A stretch of 58,964 nucleotides of DNA from Azolla pinnata (Eukaryota; Streptophyta; Polypodiopsida; Salviniales; Salviniaceae): contig JBBBWG010027867.1 of assembly GCA_037176905.1 (NCBI GenBank), positions 1 to 58,964 on the forward strand, read 5' to 3'. Under the pieces are notes generated by a model. That model did not search any database, had not been told where the DNA came from, and was given only the letters and a program-made list of their open reading frames with translations. This document shows positions 13,001-24,058 of the stretch, in pieces (within the stretch, counting starts at the first letter, position 1; each line of letters begins with the position of its first letter). A program made the position numbers and the translations under genes.

Positions 13001-14053
13001 CCTTGGTAGACCCACACAATCGAGCTCGATAGACCTGATTTTTGTCAAATATCTGGCCTCTTGTTACCATGGATGTATTCCATGATGGTTTGCTCACTGA
13101 GTTCCGGGAGAACGGTACCTGTATTCTATCACTAACAGCTGCTATATACCTTTGACCTTTCTGTCCATAAACATTATCTGAGAAAAGGGATACCTGAACA
13201 AGCTGATCTAATCCAGAAGTTACCGGCCCTGCCATATCTGAGTTCTTAAATGCTGATAAATAAGAGGAAGGTCCTTCTGAATTTCCTTTCGAGATAGGTC
13301 TCCTCCATAGAGATGTATTACATTTTACTTTTGTGAGATGAAGCTTATTTCTGACCATTCCTGCATCCGGTACACCTTCTACAGACTCAGTTTCTATATC
13401 TTGTGAATCAATATCACCTGTGGGTGAGGAACCCACTTGCCCTTCTGAAGTGCCATCCTTAACAAGCAGAGTGATGTAATAAATACCGTATTAAAGTGCC
13501 CAAAACACCATAATAGAGAAATTCATCATGAGAAAAAATACCGATTCTAAAGATTGTTGGCCTGGAAAGCTACCACCAAGAGGTATTATATGAAGCTTGA
13601 AATGGATAGCTGACACAACTTGAAGAATAAGCAAGTCTCCCTCCTGTATCTTGTGAGCACGAGCAAAATCTGGCCAGCCAACTGTGAATTTAAGCCTTCT
13701 TCCTGATTGCATGTAGCTTATCCATTCCACTTTCCACATCTGACCTTCCTCGTCTTCTAATAAAGCTTGTCCTTTTGATCCTATCAAGTAGGTGCTCATG
13801 AACATAACAGGAAGTGCCTGTCATTATTTCAAATGAGATATTTCAAGCAGGGCCCAATTATACCTCACAATATCATCAGTCTCATGCTTACCAGTTTCGC
13901 AGATGGACCAAGGCATCTTTTCTGCATCGTCTTTGCAAACGACGGGTATCTTGTGACGGTGTTCTTCAAAGCGTCGAGAATAGGCCGATTGGGACCCAAG
14001 ATCGCTTCACTGACATATGGTACAAAACCTTCCTCTAATGCTTCAGCCTCCAT
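10059..14053 (-). CDS. Composite transcription factor: B3 - C3Hc3H zinc finger - AP2 - AP2
   Basis: Likely nuclear DNA-binding regulator; target unknown. Exons in transcription order: 14053-13892, 13817-13542, 13457-12847, 12759-10059. Junction phases 0, 0 and 2 fit with GT-AG sites, giving 1249 codons including the gap. Residues 33-125 form a B3 domain split by intron 1: [14 protein letters not shown], then [20 protein letters not shown] and [18 protein letters not shown]. Residues 294-362 form a C3Hc3H finger (two C-C-C-H sets, including [23 protein letters not shown] and FCQLH) that spans intron 3, which argues for one gene. A basic KRKLKK segment follows. AP2-1 (about 591-648) is ERF-like ([33 protein letters not shown]). 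AP2-2 (about 1168-1226) is divergent ([34 protein letters not shown]). An in-frame TGA lies 18 nt upstream of the start ATG. RAV proteins also pair AP2 and B3, but in the opposite order and without the finger. Exon 4 contains a 100-N gap flanked by a 77-bp duplication that is probably an assembly error. Confidence 0.85.
11185..11438. other. Assembly gap (100 N) flanked by identical 77-bp ends
   Basis: Bases 11185-11261 and 11362-11438 are identical (both begin CGTGATGACGCTCCGGCTCT and end GCATTCCCC), and 11262-11361 is exactly 100 N. This is the usual trace of two contig ends that overlap but were joined by a placeholder gap. Copy plus gap is 177 nt, or 59 codons, so collapsing it would keep the frame of the B3/AP2 gene. 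Confidence 0.9.
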
Positions 14054-16033
14054 TGTTGTAATATCTGCTCAAGACAAATAGAAGGATTAAATTTTAAAGC
14101 ACGGTAGAATAGAGGCATGGCATTGTAATCTAGGGATCTTTACATCAATCATGCACAACGATATACACGTTTATTGGCGCAATTTTCTCTATTCATGACT
14201 AGTATCCATTCCTATAAAACATCCTAGTTGCAAAGAGCAGTTACTTAGTCTAGGTACCCTCAGGTTTTCTTTATTTTACCAGAGATTATATGAGATTCAG
14301 TGATGTTGTAAAGACATTAATTTACCTTTTATTTCATGTCCTACCCTGAAGAAACAAGCCAGAGAAATCTGGATGCTACTTTCGTTTTCCAAAATAAACT
14401 TCCACATTCTAATGATAAACGGCTTGATAACTGCCTTGGTTTTTAGTTTACTCTTCAAATTTGGGAGCCGAGCATTCATAGAGAACTTACTAGAATGATA
14501 TTGGAGAGACTTTAGTGTCAACAATTGATGGCTTGACAAGGAGCAAACTAAAGGCGTCTCATGATATAATCCATGCTGAAATGGAAATAGCTCTGAAGCT
14601 GGAACTTATGTCATTTAAAAAGCTGCCGGCACATGAAGATGTTCATTGTTGGTAGCTGAAATGAACGAACAATTCCAATCACTTGGAGTAAGTATAAATG
14701 CACTCCAAAATAGGATAAACCACACTATAATGTGACTGTTGTAAAACCAAACAGAACGATTCAAAGGTATATCATCGAATTGGATATTAAACGTGGATCA
14801 GCTTCACCATGGCTTTCGGTAGAAAGAGGGTTCACAATAAGGCCATCTTTTTCCACTTGTCATGAGATGGATTTATCATCACCCCATCCTCCATGGTTAC
14901 ACATCCCTCACATTCATTCCCCATCATCATAAGGCAACTCATGACCTCTTCAAATGAATGAAACATTGACACAGGAAGTTTGTGCACACAAAATTGTAAA
15001 AGAATGTATTTTTAAGAAATAAATTACGTACTGCTAAGGCATTGAACAAGGCTTTGGACTTATTAATGTAATGGAATGAGGATAAAAAGACGTTTGGAAA
15101 TGTTCTCGGACAAAATACTACCACGTAACCTAACCAGAAAAAAGGCACAACCTTTGTTGCTCTATAGCTTCTTTACCTGGTTCTACTAATGTATTTATAT
15201 AGATTTAATTTGTATTCCTGATCATTGGAAGGAAGCGTAATGTATTTATATTCGATTTTGATTTGTACATACGCTTCACCGAATCAGCCCAGTGGCTGAC
15301 AACCAGATACATGCATTTAGTAAAATAGGCAACAGTACAAGGTTTTCTACAAGATTGGGCTAACTATATATGGACTCATTTTCCTGATTTATTCAGACAG
15401 CATCATAAACTTGGCATAGGATAATATACATCCTTGGGATGCACTGGCCAACCAAATCGAATGCTAAGGCCAAACTCGTTGTGCTAACCACTTTGAAAAC
15501 CTGAAAGTCAACAACTAGTTGTGTCTCAGGGGAATGTAGCCAGAAGAGTGGGATCTGGGACAGCCTCATACCCTGAATCCGCCAACGTGGATGGGGAACT
15601 ACAGGTTTGAGAAGGCAATTCGGCCCAACATGAAAACGCGAAAGACTCTTCTTTTTGTACTTTCACGTGGCAAGCACTTGCACCTTGATCTTCCACGAGT
15701 TTAGGCCCTAGGGCTAGGGTTACGTTGTAGACGATGATAACATCACAGTCTTCTTCTCATCTTTCACCCAACACAACCGACCGCCAAGGACGACAGCAGA
15801 ATCTATCCATCCATCTGCGCATACTTGCAAAGGTAGTTTGCAGCATTGGCTTTCTTCTCTCCATCTCATTGGCACGAGGATGGCATTGCAAGAAAATTCA
15901 AGCCTTAAAAACGATGGGCATGCCCTTTTGATCAGTCTCGGGCCAGGGAACGAGACAACGTTCTTGCGGAGTCCAACGAGAGATCCGCACAGTGCATGGA
16001 GCGAACCATGGAACTCTAGCGGCAGCAGCAGCT

Positions 16034-16047
16034 ATCATAGTAGTAGT

Positions 16048-16078
<31 letters not shown>
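16034..16078. repeat. (AGC/AGT)n trinucleotide repeat
   Basis: About fifteen AGT/AGC triplets that give poly-Ser in one plus-strand frame and poly-Ala in another. Confidence 0.85.
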
Positions 16079-16081
<3 letters not shown>

Positions 16082-16354
16082 ACAATAAGAATCACAACAG
16101 CAGTAGTTGCAGACTTGCTTTTCCGGTGGACAGAAAAGGAGAAGAAGAGAGCATACCTTGAGCCCCCGAGGCAAGGGGAGGGGGGGCTTTGACCTAGAGC
16201 TCAGCTGGTGGCAGGGCATGGAGCATGTCGCTGGTTCGGTGTTTCTCTTGTGCCGGAGGGAAGAAGCGGAAGCAGCAACGATGGGGAGAGGCGCACTTCT
16301 GCATAGACCGATGGAAGAAGAAGTCGGAAGGAATCTGAGAGGAGTCTGAAGGGA

Positions 16355-16535
16355 GTCTGAAGAAGCAGAAGAAGAAGAAGAAGAAGAAGAAGAAGCAGAA
16401 GAAGAAGAAGAAGAAGAAGAAGAAGAAGAAGAAGAAGAAGAAGACGACGAAGAAGAAGACGAAGGAGCTGCTGCTGCTGCTGCTGCTGCTGCTGCGGAGG
16501 GAAGGGAAGAAGCAGCAGCAGAAGAAGAAGAAGCA
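16355..16535. repeat. (GAA)n with (CTG)n trinucleotide repeats
   Basis: GAA/GAAGCA runs over roughly 16355-16462, a CTG/GCT run over 16469-16495, and more GAA/GCA triplets to 16535. These produce poly-Ser, poly-Phe and poly-Leu shadow ORFs on the minus strand. Confidence 0.9.
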
Positions 16536-16699
16536 GGGGAAGGGGAAGAACGAAGCAGGAACAGGGGAAGTGGTGGTGGCCGTCGTTGCAGTAGTTGTAG
16601 TTGTTGTATGTTGTCGTAAGAAATGCTGATAAAAAAACAAACAAACAAACGCAAGAACAATTTCTTCCCTTCTAGCCCTAACTCTTCTTTGGAGTCTCA

Positions 16700-16800
16700 A
16701 GACTCTCATCTGATCTTGATCTTGATCTGATTCTGAATCCGAATCTGAATCTGAATCTGAGTCTGGATCTGAATCTGGATTTGAATTTGAGCTAGGGTTT
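16700..16800. repeat. (GAATCT)n hexanucleotide repeat
   Basis: Imperfect repeats of TCTGAATCTGAA-type sequence, followed at once by TTTTAGGG telomere-like motifs (16795-16860). Confidence 0.85.
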
Positions 16801-18775
16801 TAGGGTTTTAGGGTGCTCCATGATCGGGGTTTAGGGTTCGGGGTTCTAGGGCTTGAGGGCTGTAGGGTTCCAGTTCTAGCAGGGTTTGTGAGCTGATCCG
16901 AGTTCTCGGCTCGCAGATATGGAGGAGGAGGAGCGCTTGCGAGCTGCAGCGACGCTCCCATCCGGCTACGCCTTCTGGAGTCTGAGCTCTGATATGCACG
17001 TTTTCCTGAGCTGATGATCTGAGCAGCGGAGTGTTTCCAAGCTGATGATCTGAGGAGGAGGGTTTTATGAGCTGCAGAAGACCTCCATCTGAAGCAGCTT
17101 CTGGAATCTGGGCTGTTGATATTTGATCCCGACAACGTTTATGAGCTCATGGTGTGAGCTCGACAGGCTTCCGAGCTGGATTTTTGAGGGTTTTGGAGCT
17201 ATGTGCTCTCTGTTGTTTCCCTTGTTGCCCTCGTCCCCCATTCCCTTAGCTCAGTACTGTTGCTACAGATTGATATGCTTTCGTCATGTTTCGTTGGCTA
17301 TGATCATTTAGAAAAGAAGCCACTGGGGCAGAAGACCTTGCTTCGGTCGATCGATCGGCGACGAGACGTATTGTCGTGGAATTGGAGAGCCCTCTTGGAT
17401 TGTGTACCCTAAAACCCAAACATGACCTACTTCCGTGTGGACTTAGTCGTCCGCCAATCTACTCCCATGTGGATTGAGTAAGTTGCCTTGTTCTATCTGC
17501 AATTTGGCACTGCAAACAGCTCCGACGAGCGTGAAGCGATGGATTGTGTTGGCCTTATCGATTGCTCTCACCGTTCAAAGAGTTCAAAGAGTCCAAGATC
17601 AAATAAACCACACCTTAACCTCGAGAGATTTAGGTGGAGATAAACTATCCTTGTGTATTACAATCACCCCTTATCCTTTTTCGATCTATTTCACATTGTA
17701 TTTGCATTTCTTATTAGAATCCCAGTGAAGACAACGATAGAGATCAACATCGCGCCTGCTGCTGACAATGAGACATAAATCTTGGTCTCGAGGGACAACA
17801 TCTGTTTGCAAGCATACAAGATCAAGCACAATGTTGATGGACCATCAACTAGCATCGACCTAAAGCCCAAGCCCAAACCAAAAGGATTCGAATGATACAC
17901 ACAATTATCCTATTAGGCAGTTAGCTGATTGACAATCTGCAAACTCTCCAGTATACTACACAATGCGACTCGTACCACTATACAAAAATCAAGGACCCCC
18001 CGATCATCCAACTTTGAACTACTCTCGATGTCGAGGCTTCCCCTCCAAAATTTCTACCAACTTCCTTTAGTCTCTTGCACGCGCGAATCTCCATCCAATC
18101 AGGAAGTATATACTCGGTTGTGAAGCTCCCCCGATGATGCCGTTTTAGGTAGCCGTTTGTTGGTGTATTACGAAGAACAGTTTCATTTGCGTCGAGGGCT
18201 CTAAATTTAGAGGTTATGCTAGATGTGGTTCATTTTTGCGTTTGCATAGAACGCAGTGCTCACACAAACAGCTACTAGATTCATTTTCGATGCTGCCTTC
18301 GCTCCCAAAAGGAGGGGGGCATGGAAGGACCCTTCCGCGGCGGAAAGAAGAAAAAAAAAACAGAGACCATGTCCCCATGGAAACTCAACAAAATGAGACC
18401 CTTTTTCTTTCAGCTTTACAGTTTTGATTTCATTCTTTTTTCTCTTCTAAACCTCACATTCCAACCCCTCACACTTTCTTTCTTCATTTGAGGAAGCAAA
18501 TGGGTATTTGTTGGCTTCAGCCTTCACTTCCTTCCTTCCATCTTTGGGATGGAGACAAAGGGAACCATTAAAACCCTGAATCTAGCAGCACCATCCAACT
18601 CTATGAACATGTATGTTGACCAGAAGCCCTCTATAGATATGTTTGTATGTATGTATATTTGGTTTTTGTTTTTCTCCCCTTCCATCCGATCTCCTCCTCT
18701 TTTCCGCGCCCCAAAACGATCAACGAAAGACCAGCCAAAGAAAAACGCCGGAGCTTCCATCTCGTATGCATTCAT

Positions 18776-18778
<3 letters not shown>

Positions 18779-18817
<39 letters not shown>
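18779..18817. repeat. (CT)n microsatellite
   Basis: About 19 CT dinucleotides, some 70 bases downstream of the CPL3-like stop codon on that gene's strand, so probably in its 3' UTR. Confidence 0.9.
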
Positions 18818-18820
<3 letters not shown>

Positions 18821-18889
18821 AGCTGCCGATGCATCATGTCAAAATAGAAAGGATTCGTTCGCAGCCACTTTTGGCATGCGAATCGAATC

Positions 18890-21800
18890 TCAAGGTAGGA
18901 CCAAGAAATCTCGCTCGTTTGCTCGTCGATACAGTATCGCCGATGCCTCCAACCTGATCAAACAGCTCCACCAGGCTCTCAAATGGCACCACATTAGATC
19001 AAGTTACTGGTTTTTCTTTTCTTTTATTTTTTCGCATTCATTCATGCAAAAACCACTTACTACACGTATTTGCATACTTACCAAGCTGGCCTCACCACAA
19101 ATCTGCCGGTAGTTAAGCCCCAATTCACCTGCAAAATCACAATGATCCCACAATTTTAGATTTGATTTTCGGAGGAGGAGATATACCCGTGCTCTTTTAA
19201 GATCCTTCCTTCCTCGACATCTGCATTTTACCTTGTCGGTACCTAGAGAGATTGCCACCACATGCGTAACGCCCTCATCTATCGCCATCGAACATACCGC
19301 ACCAAACTGCTCGGCAAGCTGCCATAGCGGGTGCAGATGCGGCTGGACCTCTCCCTGAGGAAACACCCGGCTGAAGATGAGCTTGCACCCCGCTAATACT
19401 TTCCGCTGCTCTTTTGCAAGTATATCTCTTACATCTACTTCGTGTAGCCTGGGGTTCGAGAAGAAGCTGTAATGTAGCTTCTCAATAACCTGAACGCGAA
19501 AACTAGACGTAAAAACCCATTCTCTGAAGCATCATATGCTTTGTTGTACAAACCGAGAAAAGCATTCCCCATAAGAGCAAGAACAGCCAACCATCAACGC
19601 CGATGCTAGCATCCCGTCTTGTTCTCTCTCGTCGTGCCCCACTTCTAGCAGTGATGGACCAGGTAACCCAAACTGCTTTCTACTACAGGGGAAGTACATG
19701 TATCTGAAAGAAAATCGATTTGCACAAGCATTTCAAGGTAAGAAAAATGTCGATCAAAAAGCTTGAGAAGTGATGGCAGTTGAAACAAAAGTTCACCTTT
19801 CCACAACGATAAGGTTATGTCTATGATGTGGCCACACACGCACCGAATCGTCTATGATGACTACAGCCGACTCCATGCCCAGCACACCATCCAAATCCTT
19901 ACTCTTTGGCGGTCTGTCATCTCCATCTATCCCATCTCCGTCATCCCCTTTGGAAATGACCCTCCCAGCAAACAATACCCCAGTGGGGTCGAGAAGTTTC
20001 GCCATCTCAGTTGCATATGCCTTGTTACCCATTGTGTATACGTGGAGTTCATACAGTTGGCTAGCCTACAAAAAATGTGCAATGACAATAGGGATCAGGC
20101 AAAGATTTACAGATTCCGGTGAATTGGATCTTTGTGTTTGCAGCAAAAACAGCCATCAAATGCGGTCTCTTTACCCTTGCTAAAAAGTTCCAAATTCCAG
20201 GACGCAACTTTGTCCACATGCCCATATGGGGGAAGCGGTAAAGCTCCCTCTTGTTGCCTTCCTTTGTAAATTTGGCACGCTCTGTCATCTCGTTTGCTCG
20301 TAGCTTAGCTTCCCATTCCTCTTCAACCTCAACAAACTGTGCAGTAGTAATGACAATACTACAGTCAAATTAATGTCTTGTAATAGACCAAAGCAAGCTG
20401 AAGATCGCACATTATCTATATACTACCTACCTTTGCCGAATTAAGAAGGGTATGGTCAAGGTCAAGCACGAGACATAACTTTCTAGCAGCAAACATTCTA
20501 GTCTGTTCATCTATTCTTCTTGCTCTTTCCTGACGAACTGCTCTTTTCTGGCTCTCTTCAAGCCCTTCAAGTAGTGGTTCCAGATCATCCCAATGACTGA
20601 TCATTTCCTTCTGCTTAGGAGCTGTCGATGATGCGCTTGTAGACTCGGCTTTGATCGCTGGAGCTTTAGTTGAGATACCACCTATGGATTTACTTATCGT
20701 GGATGCATCTTCTGGCTTACTGGTGTTTACACCATCGTCGACAACTGCATGTGAGATGTCATTTTTATTTGGAGAGACAGGCTTTAGCTCAGCCGCTGAA
20801 CTAGTAGTAGTGTGTGCAGTCTCCTCCACTTTCAAACAAGGAATCTCATTGCTCTCTGTTACTGATACAGGTGTTACACTACCTTTCACAGCTAACATCT
20901 CATTAACTTTAGACCTTTCAGTAGAACTTCCAAGAAGCATTCGCCGAGGATCTCTAGGTTTCATCCTCAGTTTTGATGCATCGGCCTAGAAAAAGCCAAG
21001 CCATAACACCAAAATATAGACTAAGCAAAGTCCGATTTTTAACATAGATATACCATAGACCAAACATAAAAAAAAATTCACCATAGATCCAGAGGTTAAC
21101 TCAGGTAGCTTGGATTGCGTCCTTAGCAGAGACACGTTCTCATCTACAAAACTCTGTTTCGCATCATCATCAAAAGCAGTAGTTGGCGATGTTTGAAACC
21201 CATCACCTTCCTTAGCACCTTCTATAAACTTATGCCTTTTCGCAGGGTTTTCCTGTTTTAATACTTCACATTGTCGTTTCCGTTGAGAAGATACAGTGGA
21301 AGAATCCACACTCCTCTGCAAAGCTTCACTATCTGTGCTCGTACTTGATGAGGCTCCGGGTACATTAGACAGCAACTGTGGTTCTGATAACCATCCCCCA
21401 ACCATTCCCAATGATAGGAGTGAAACTAGTTCACTTTTGGGTGGAACATTCCGTTGCTTTGGGACGTTCGCTTCATTAAAAAGCTTCTCTGTGCCTTCAT
21501 TTTCAACAGCAGGTTGTAGAAACTCCAAGACTGTTGGTTGATTGCCTAGTCTTCTTCGAGGATCGCGACTCCTTTTCACAGACATCAATTTTGTTTGATT
21601 CATTTCTGGTTCTTGGTCTTCTGCGTGTGATGGCCCACAAGTATCTTTAGCGCTGCTAAAGAGTGATTCAGCCGGAGCAAAATCAGATGGTTGGAAATTC
21701 TGTAGGGTATCCTGTGATAATGCACTCTCCCTTCTAGCACTCTGGGCTTCTGTAGAATCTACAGTGGTTCCAGAGATCTTTCCATCTGCAGTCGTATCTT

Positions 21801-24058
21801 CATCTTCGACATCAGGAGTTGGACTAGGAAGCCGAGTATATCGAAGATGAGATCTACCAGCAAACCTTTCATGGTAAGAAGAAAGAGCTTCGATAGGATC
21901 CATGTGAGAAGGAAATTCATGGTTTCTCCCTGCAAGAGCTTGTGCATCCTCTGAAAACTTCACTCTTCCTGTGTCTATCATACCCCCTACCACATGTGAG
22001 AGAGTGTTTTGATTAATACCACCCTGAAGATCCATGGTTTGGCAGGGTAAAGGGATCGAACTCGAGGTAGTTTCCTTCGCCGAAACATATGGTTGGACCT
22101 CATTGTGCTCCTCGGGACTGGAAGAAAGCCAACCACCGAGGCCCATACTTCCCGCAATATTGTTATCTAACATGTGGATAGACTCGTTGGCTGAAATCAC
22201 GCCAGAAAGGCGCATTTCAGCAGCATAGTTTGGCTGTGGCTGGAATTCATCACCACCATTTGCAGAAACATCTGTGCTACTGTCACTTTCTAGCTGGGTG
22301 GTGGTTGATGCATTACATAAGGACTCCACTTCTTTTTGCTCTCTCTTCTCGCTTTCATATGAGTTTGTATATGCCTTTGACAAATAATTACCCAAATTTC
22401 CATTTTGACTGCCAACCGCCATCATCAAGAAGTCAAGCTGCAGTTTATAAAAATAAATGAGTAAATTGATGATGCACATGTTCTAACAGCATGATCCTAC
22501 ACATCGACCACCTTCTCTTAAGGAAAAAATGACACTTGACTCTGACCTCTTGAATTTGATTAGGAGTGAAAAGGCTTTGACATCTATTCCTTGCAAGGTC
22601 TAACAGCCTATGCATTGTTTTGAAGAAAAAAAGGTAAATGAGAATGGGAAGCACAAAATACAATCATCAAAAAAGGTCACCATCTACTCATGAAATTAAC
22701 CTCAAAAACGCATCTGTGTCTTGCTCCTGTTCTTTACCAATGCCAAAGCCTTGAACCTGGAGAGACAACCAACCATTTGAGAAAGTAAGTTCACAAAGAT
22801 CCATATTTCCTCAGGGTAGGAGAAGAGGTTTTGTAGTCTTACCACATCATACGCTGCTCTTATTCCCAACAATGCCTCCCTAGTGAATGCATAAAGTTTT
22901 CTTTGATATCCCTCTGGCTGTTGAAACTGTGGCCCAAGTCTTTTACTGAGATCACGAAGAATCTTGAGCAATCTTCGAAGATGTTTACAAACCGTGACAA
23001 AAGACCTACAATTCATGATAATTCGGAATGATTGATTTGTGAAATATATTTGGGAATCCAAAATTCAGGATTCTAAAAGGCTGAGACAATACTCACTTCT
23101 GAGCATCTTTGATGGTAATGTTGCTCAATAATACATCACATTCTGCAAATAGTTTGTCTCTGAGTGAATCTGATATGATATAATGGCCAGCATTATAATA
23201 ACCACTCCATCCATTTGAATTTCCTGGTAAAAACTGTTGTTCTTCCACTCTTCTCTCCCGATCCTTCATATACTTCACTTGCTTTCCAGTTGAGCTCCAG
23301 TACTTATCATCGGAGTTGTTTAAAATGCTAAGTCTTTCAGCGTTTCCTTTATCAACTCTACCTTTGCCTGACCGATTCCCTCCATTTTGTAAATATATAT
23401 ATCCATCATCACTCCTCGAGAAGTTAACATACTCCATGCCATGATCACCAATTATCCACCCACCCTTACTATTGTTCATTCCCTTATTTTCATGCCACGA
23501 TGCGGAGCTTTCCACTGGCACAGACGGAGAATCAACTTCTCCAAATTGCTTCCCTCTCACCGAGGCAGTATCATCTAGAGAAGAATCTCCAACTGGGTCT
23601 TTTGATATGCCATGTACACCCTGAGCCCATGCACGCTGATAAAACTTCCTTGTATCCCCACTAGGCCACCTTACAAAAGGATTCGACGCCGACGCTTTTG
23701 ACGAAGAAGGATCCCCGTCGTTTTTCTGCATAGGACATTCATCGTTGTCCGCTGTGTAATGAATACCAATATTCTCTTCTTGATTTCCAACAATTTGATT
23801 ATTATCATTAGAAATCTCTCCTTCTTCTGGCTCTTCCAATTGTGGATCATCCTCAGGTTGCTCTGTTACATCCTTTTGCAGTCCATTACGAATACCTCCT
23901 TTGTTGATTACTGAATCATCATGTGATTCTGAACCCAAGCCGCTGACAAGTTTCTGTGAAGTAGATATTTCATTGGGATTGTCACAATTAAGATCTAATA
24001 ACCCATTTGAAATTTCCCGGTTGAGATCTATCTCCCCCAAGCTCTCCATCACACTCAT
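18890..24058 (-). CDS. CPL3: RNA polymerase II C-terminal domain phosphatase-like protein (CPL3/FCP1-type)
   Basis: Nuclear phosphatase that removes phosphate from the Pol II C-terminal repeat. Exons in transcription order: 24058-23097, 23005-22843, 22756-22701, 22607-22547, 22437-21082, 20985-20431, 20336-20175, 20065-19797, 19703-19592, 19489-19232, 19128-19082, 18953-18890. All junctions are GT-AG and in phase, giving 1354 aa (Arabidopsis CPL3 is about 1240 aa). Residues 1-1020 are a long acidic and Ser-rich regulatory part, including EEPEEGEIS and FVRWPSGDTRKFYQRAW. The FCP1 catalytic core has LCLVLDLDHTLLNS (DxDxT at 1041-1045), HMGMWTKLRPGIWNFL, YTMGNKAYATEMAKLLDP and VVIIDDSVRVWPHH. 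The C-terminus is a BRCT domain (about 1265-1350; HLHPLWQLAEQFGAVC, THVVAISLGTDKVNW, WLEASAILYRRANE). A second ATG lies three codons after the chosen start. The family assignment is secure; orthology to CPL3 rather than CPL4 is an inference. Confidence 0.94.

Larger units (their letters stand above)
14054..18889. other. Intergenic, mostly low-complexity DNA
   Basis: 14054-15730 is AT-rich and holds the upstream region of the B3/AP2 gene; no second gene was recognised. 15730-17400 is rich in trinucleotide and hexanucleotide repeats and telomere-like motifs. A 94-codon plus-strand frame (15880-16161), beginning MALQENSSLKNDG and containing a long serine run, has no recognisable domain and may be an exon of an unresolved gene or chance. 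17400-18770 shows no feature I can name. 18779-18817 is a (CT)n run in the 3' flank of the CPL3 gene. Confidence 0.5.

Noticed and set aside
16016-16709. Minus-strand ORFs up to 214 codons with poly-Ser, poly-Phe and poly-Leu
   Set aside because: All come from (GAA)n and (CTG)n triplets; three frames are open at once, which is repeat behaviour, not coding.
16990-17070. Possible C/D snoRNA (repeated CTGATGATCTGAG containing TGATGA and CTGA)
   Set aside because: Box spacing is wrong, no terminal stem seen, and the motifs are part of a short local repeat.
17400-18000. Possible LTR-retrotransposon remnant
   Set aside because: No terminal repeats, primer-binding site or pol-like frame could be found.
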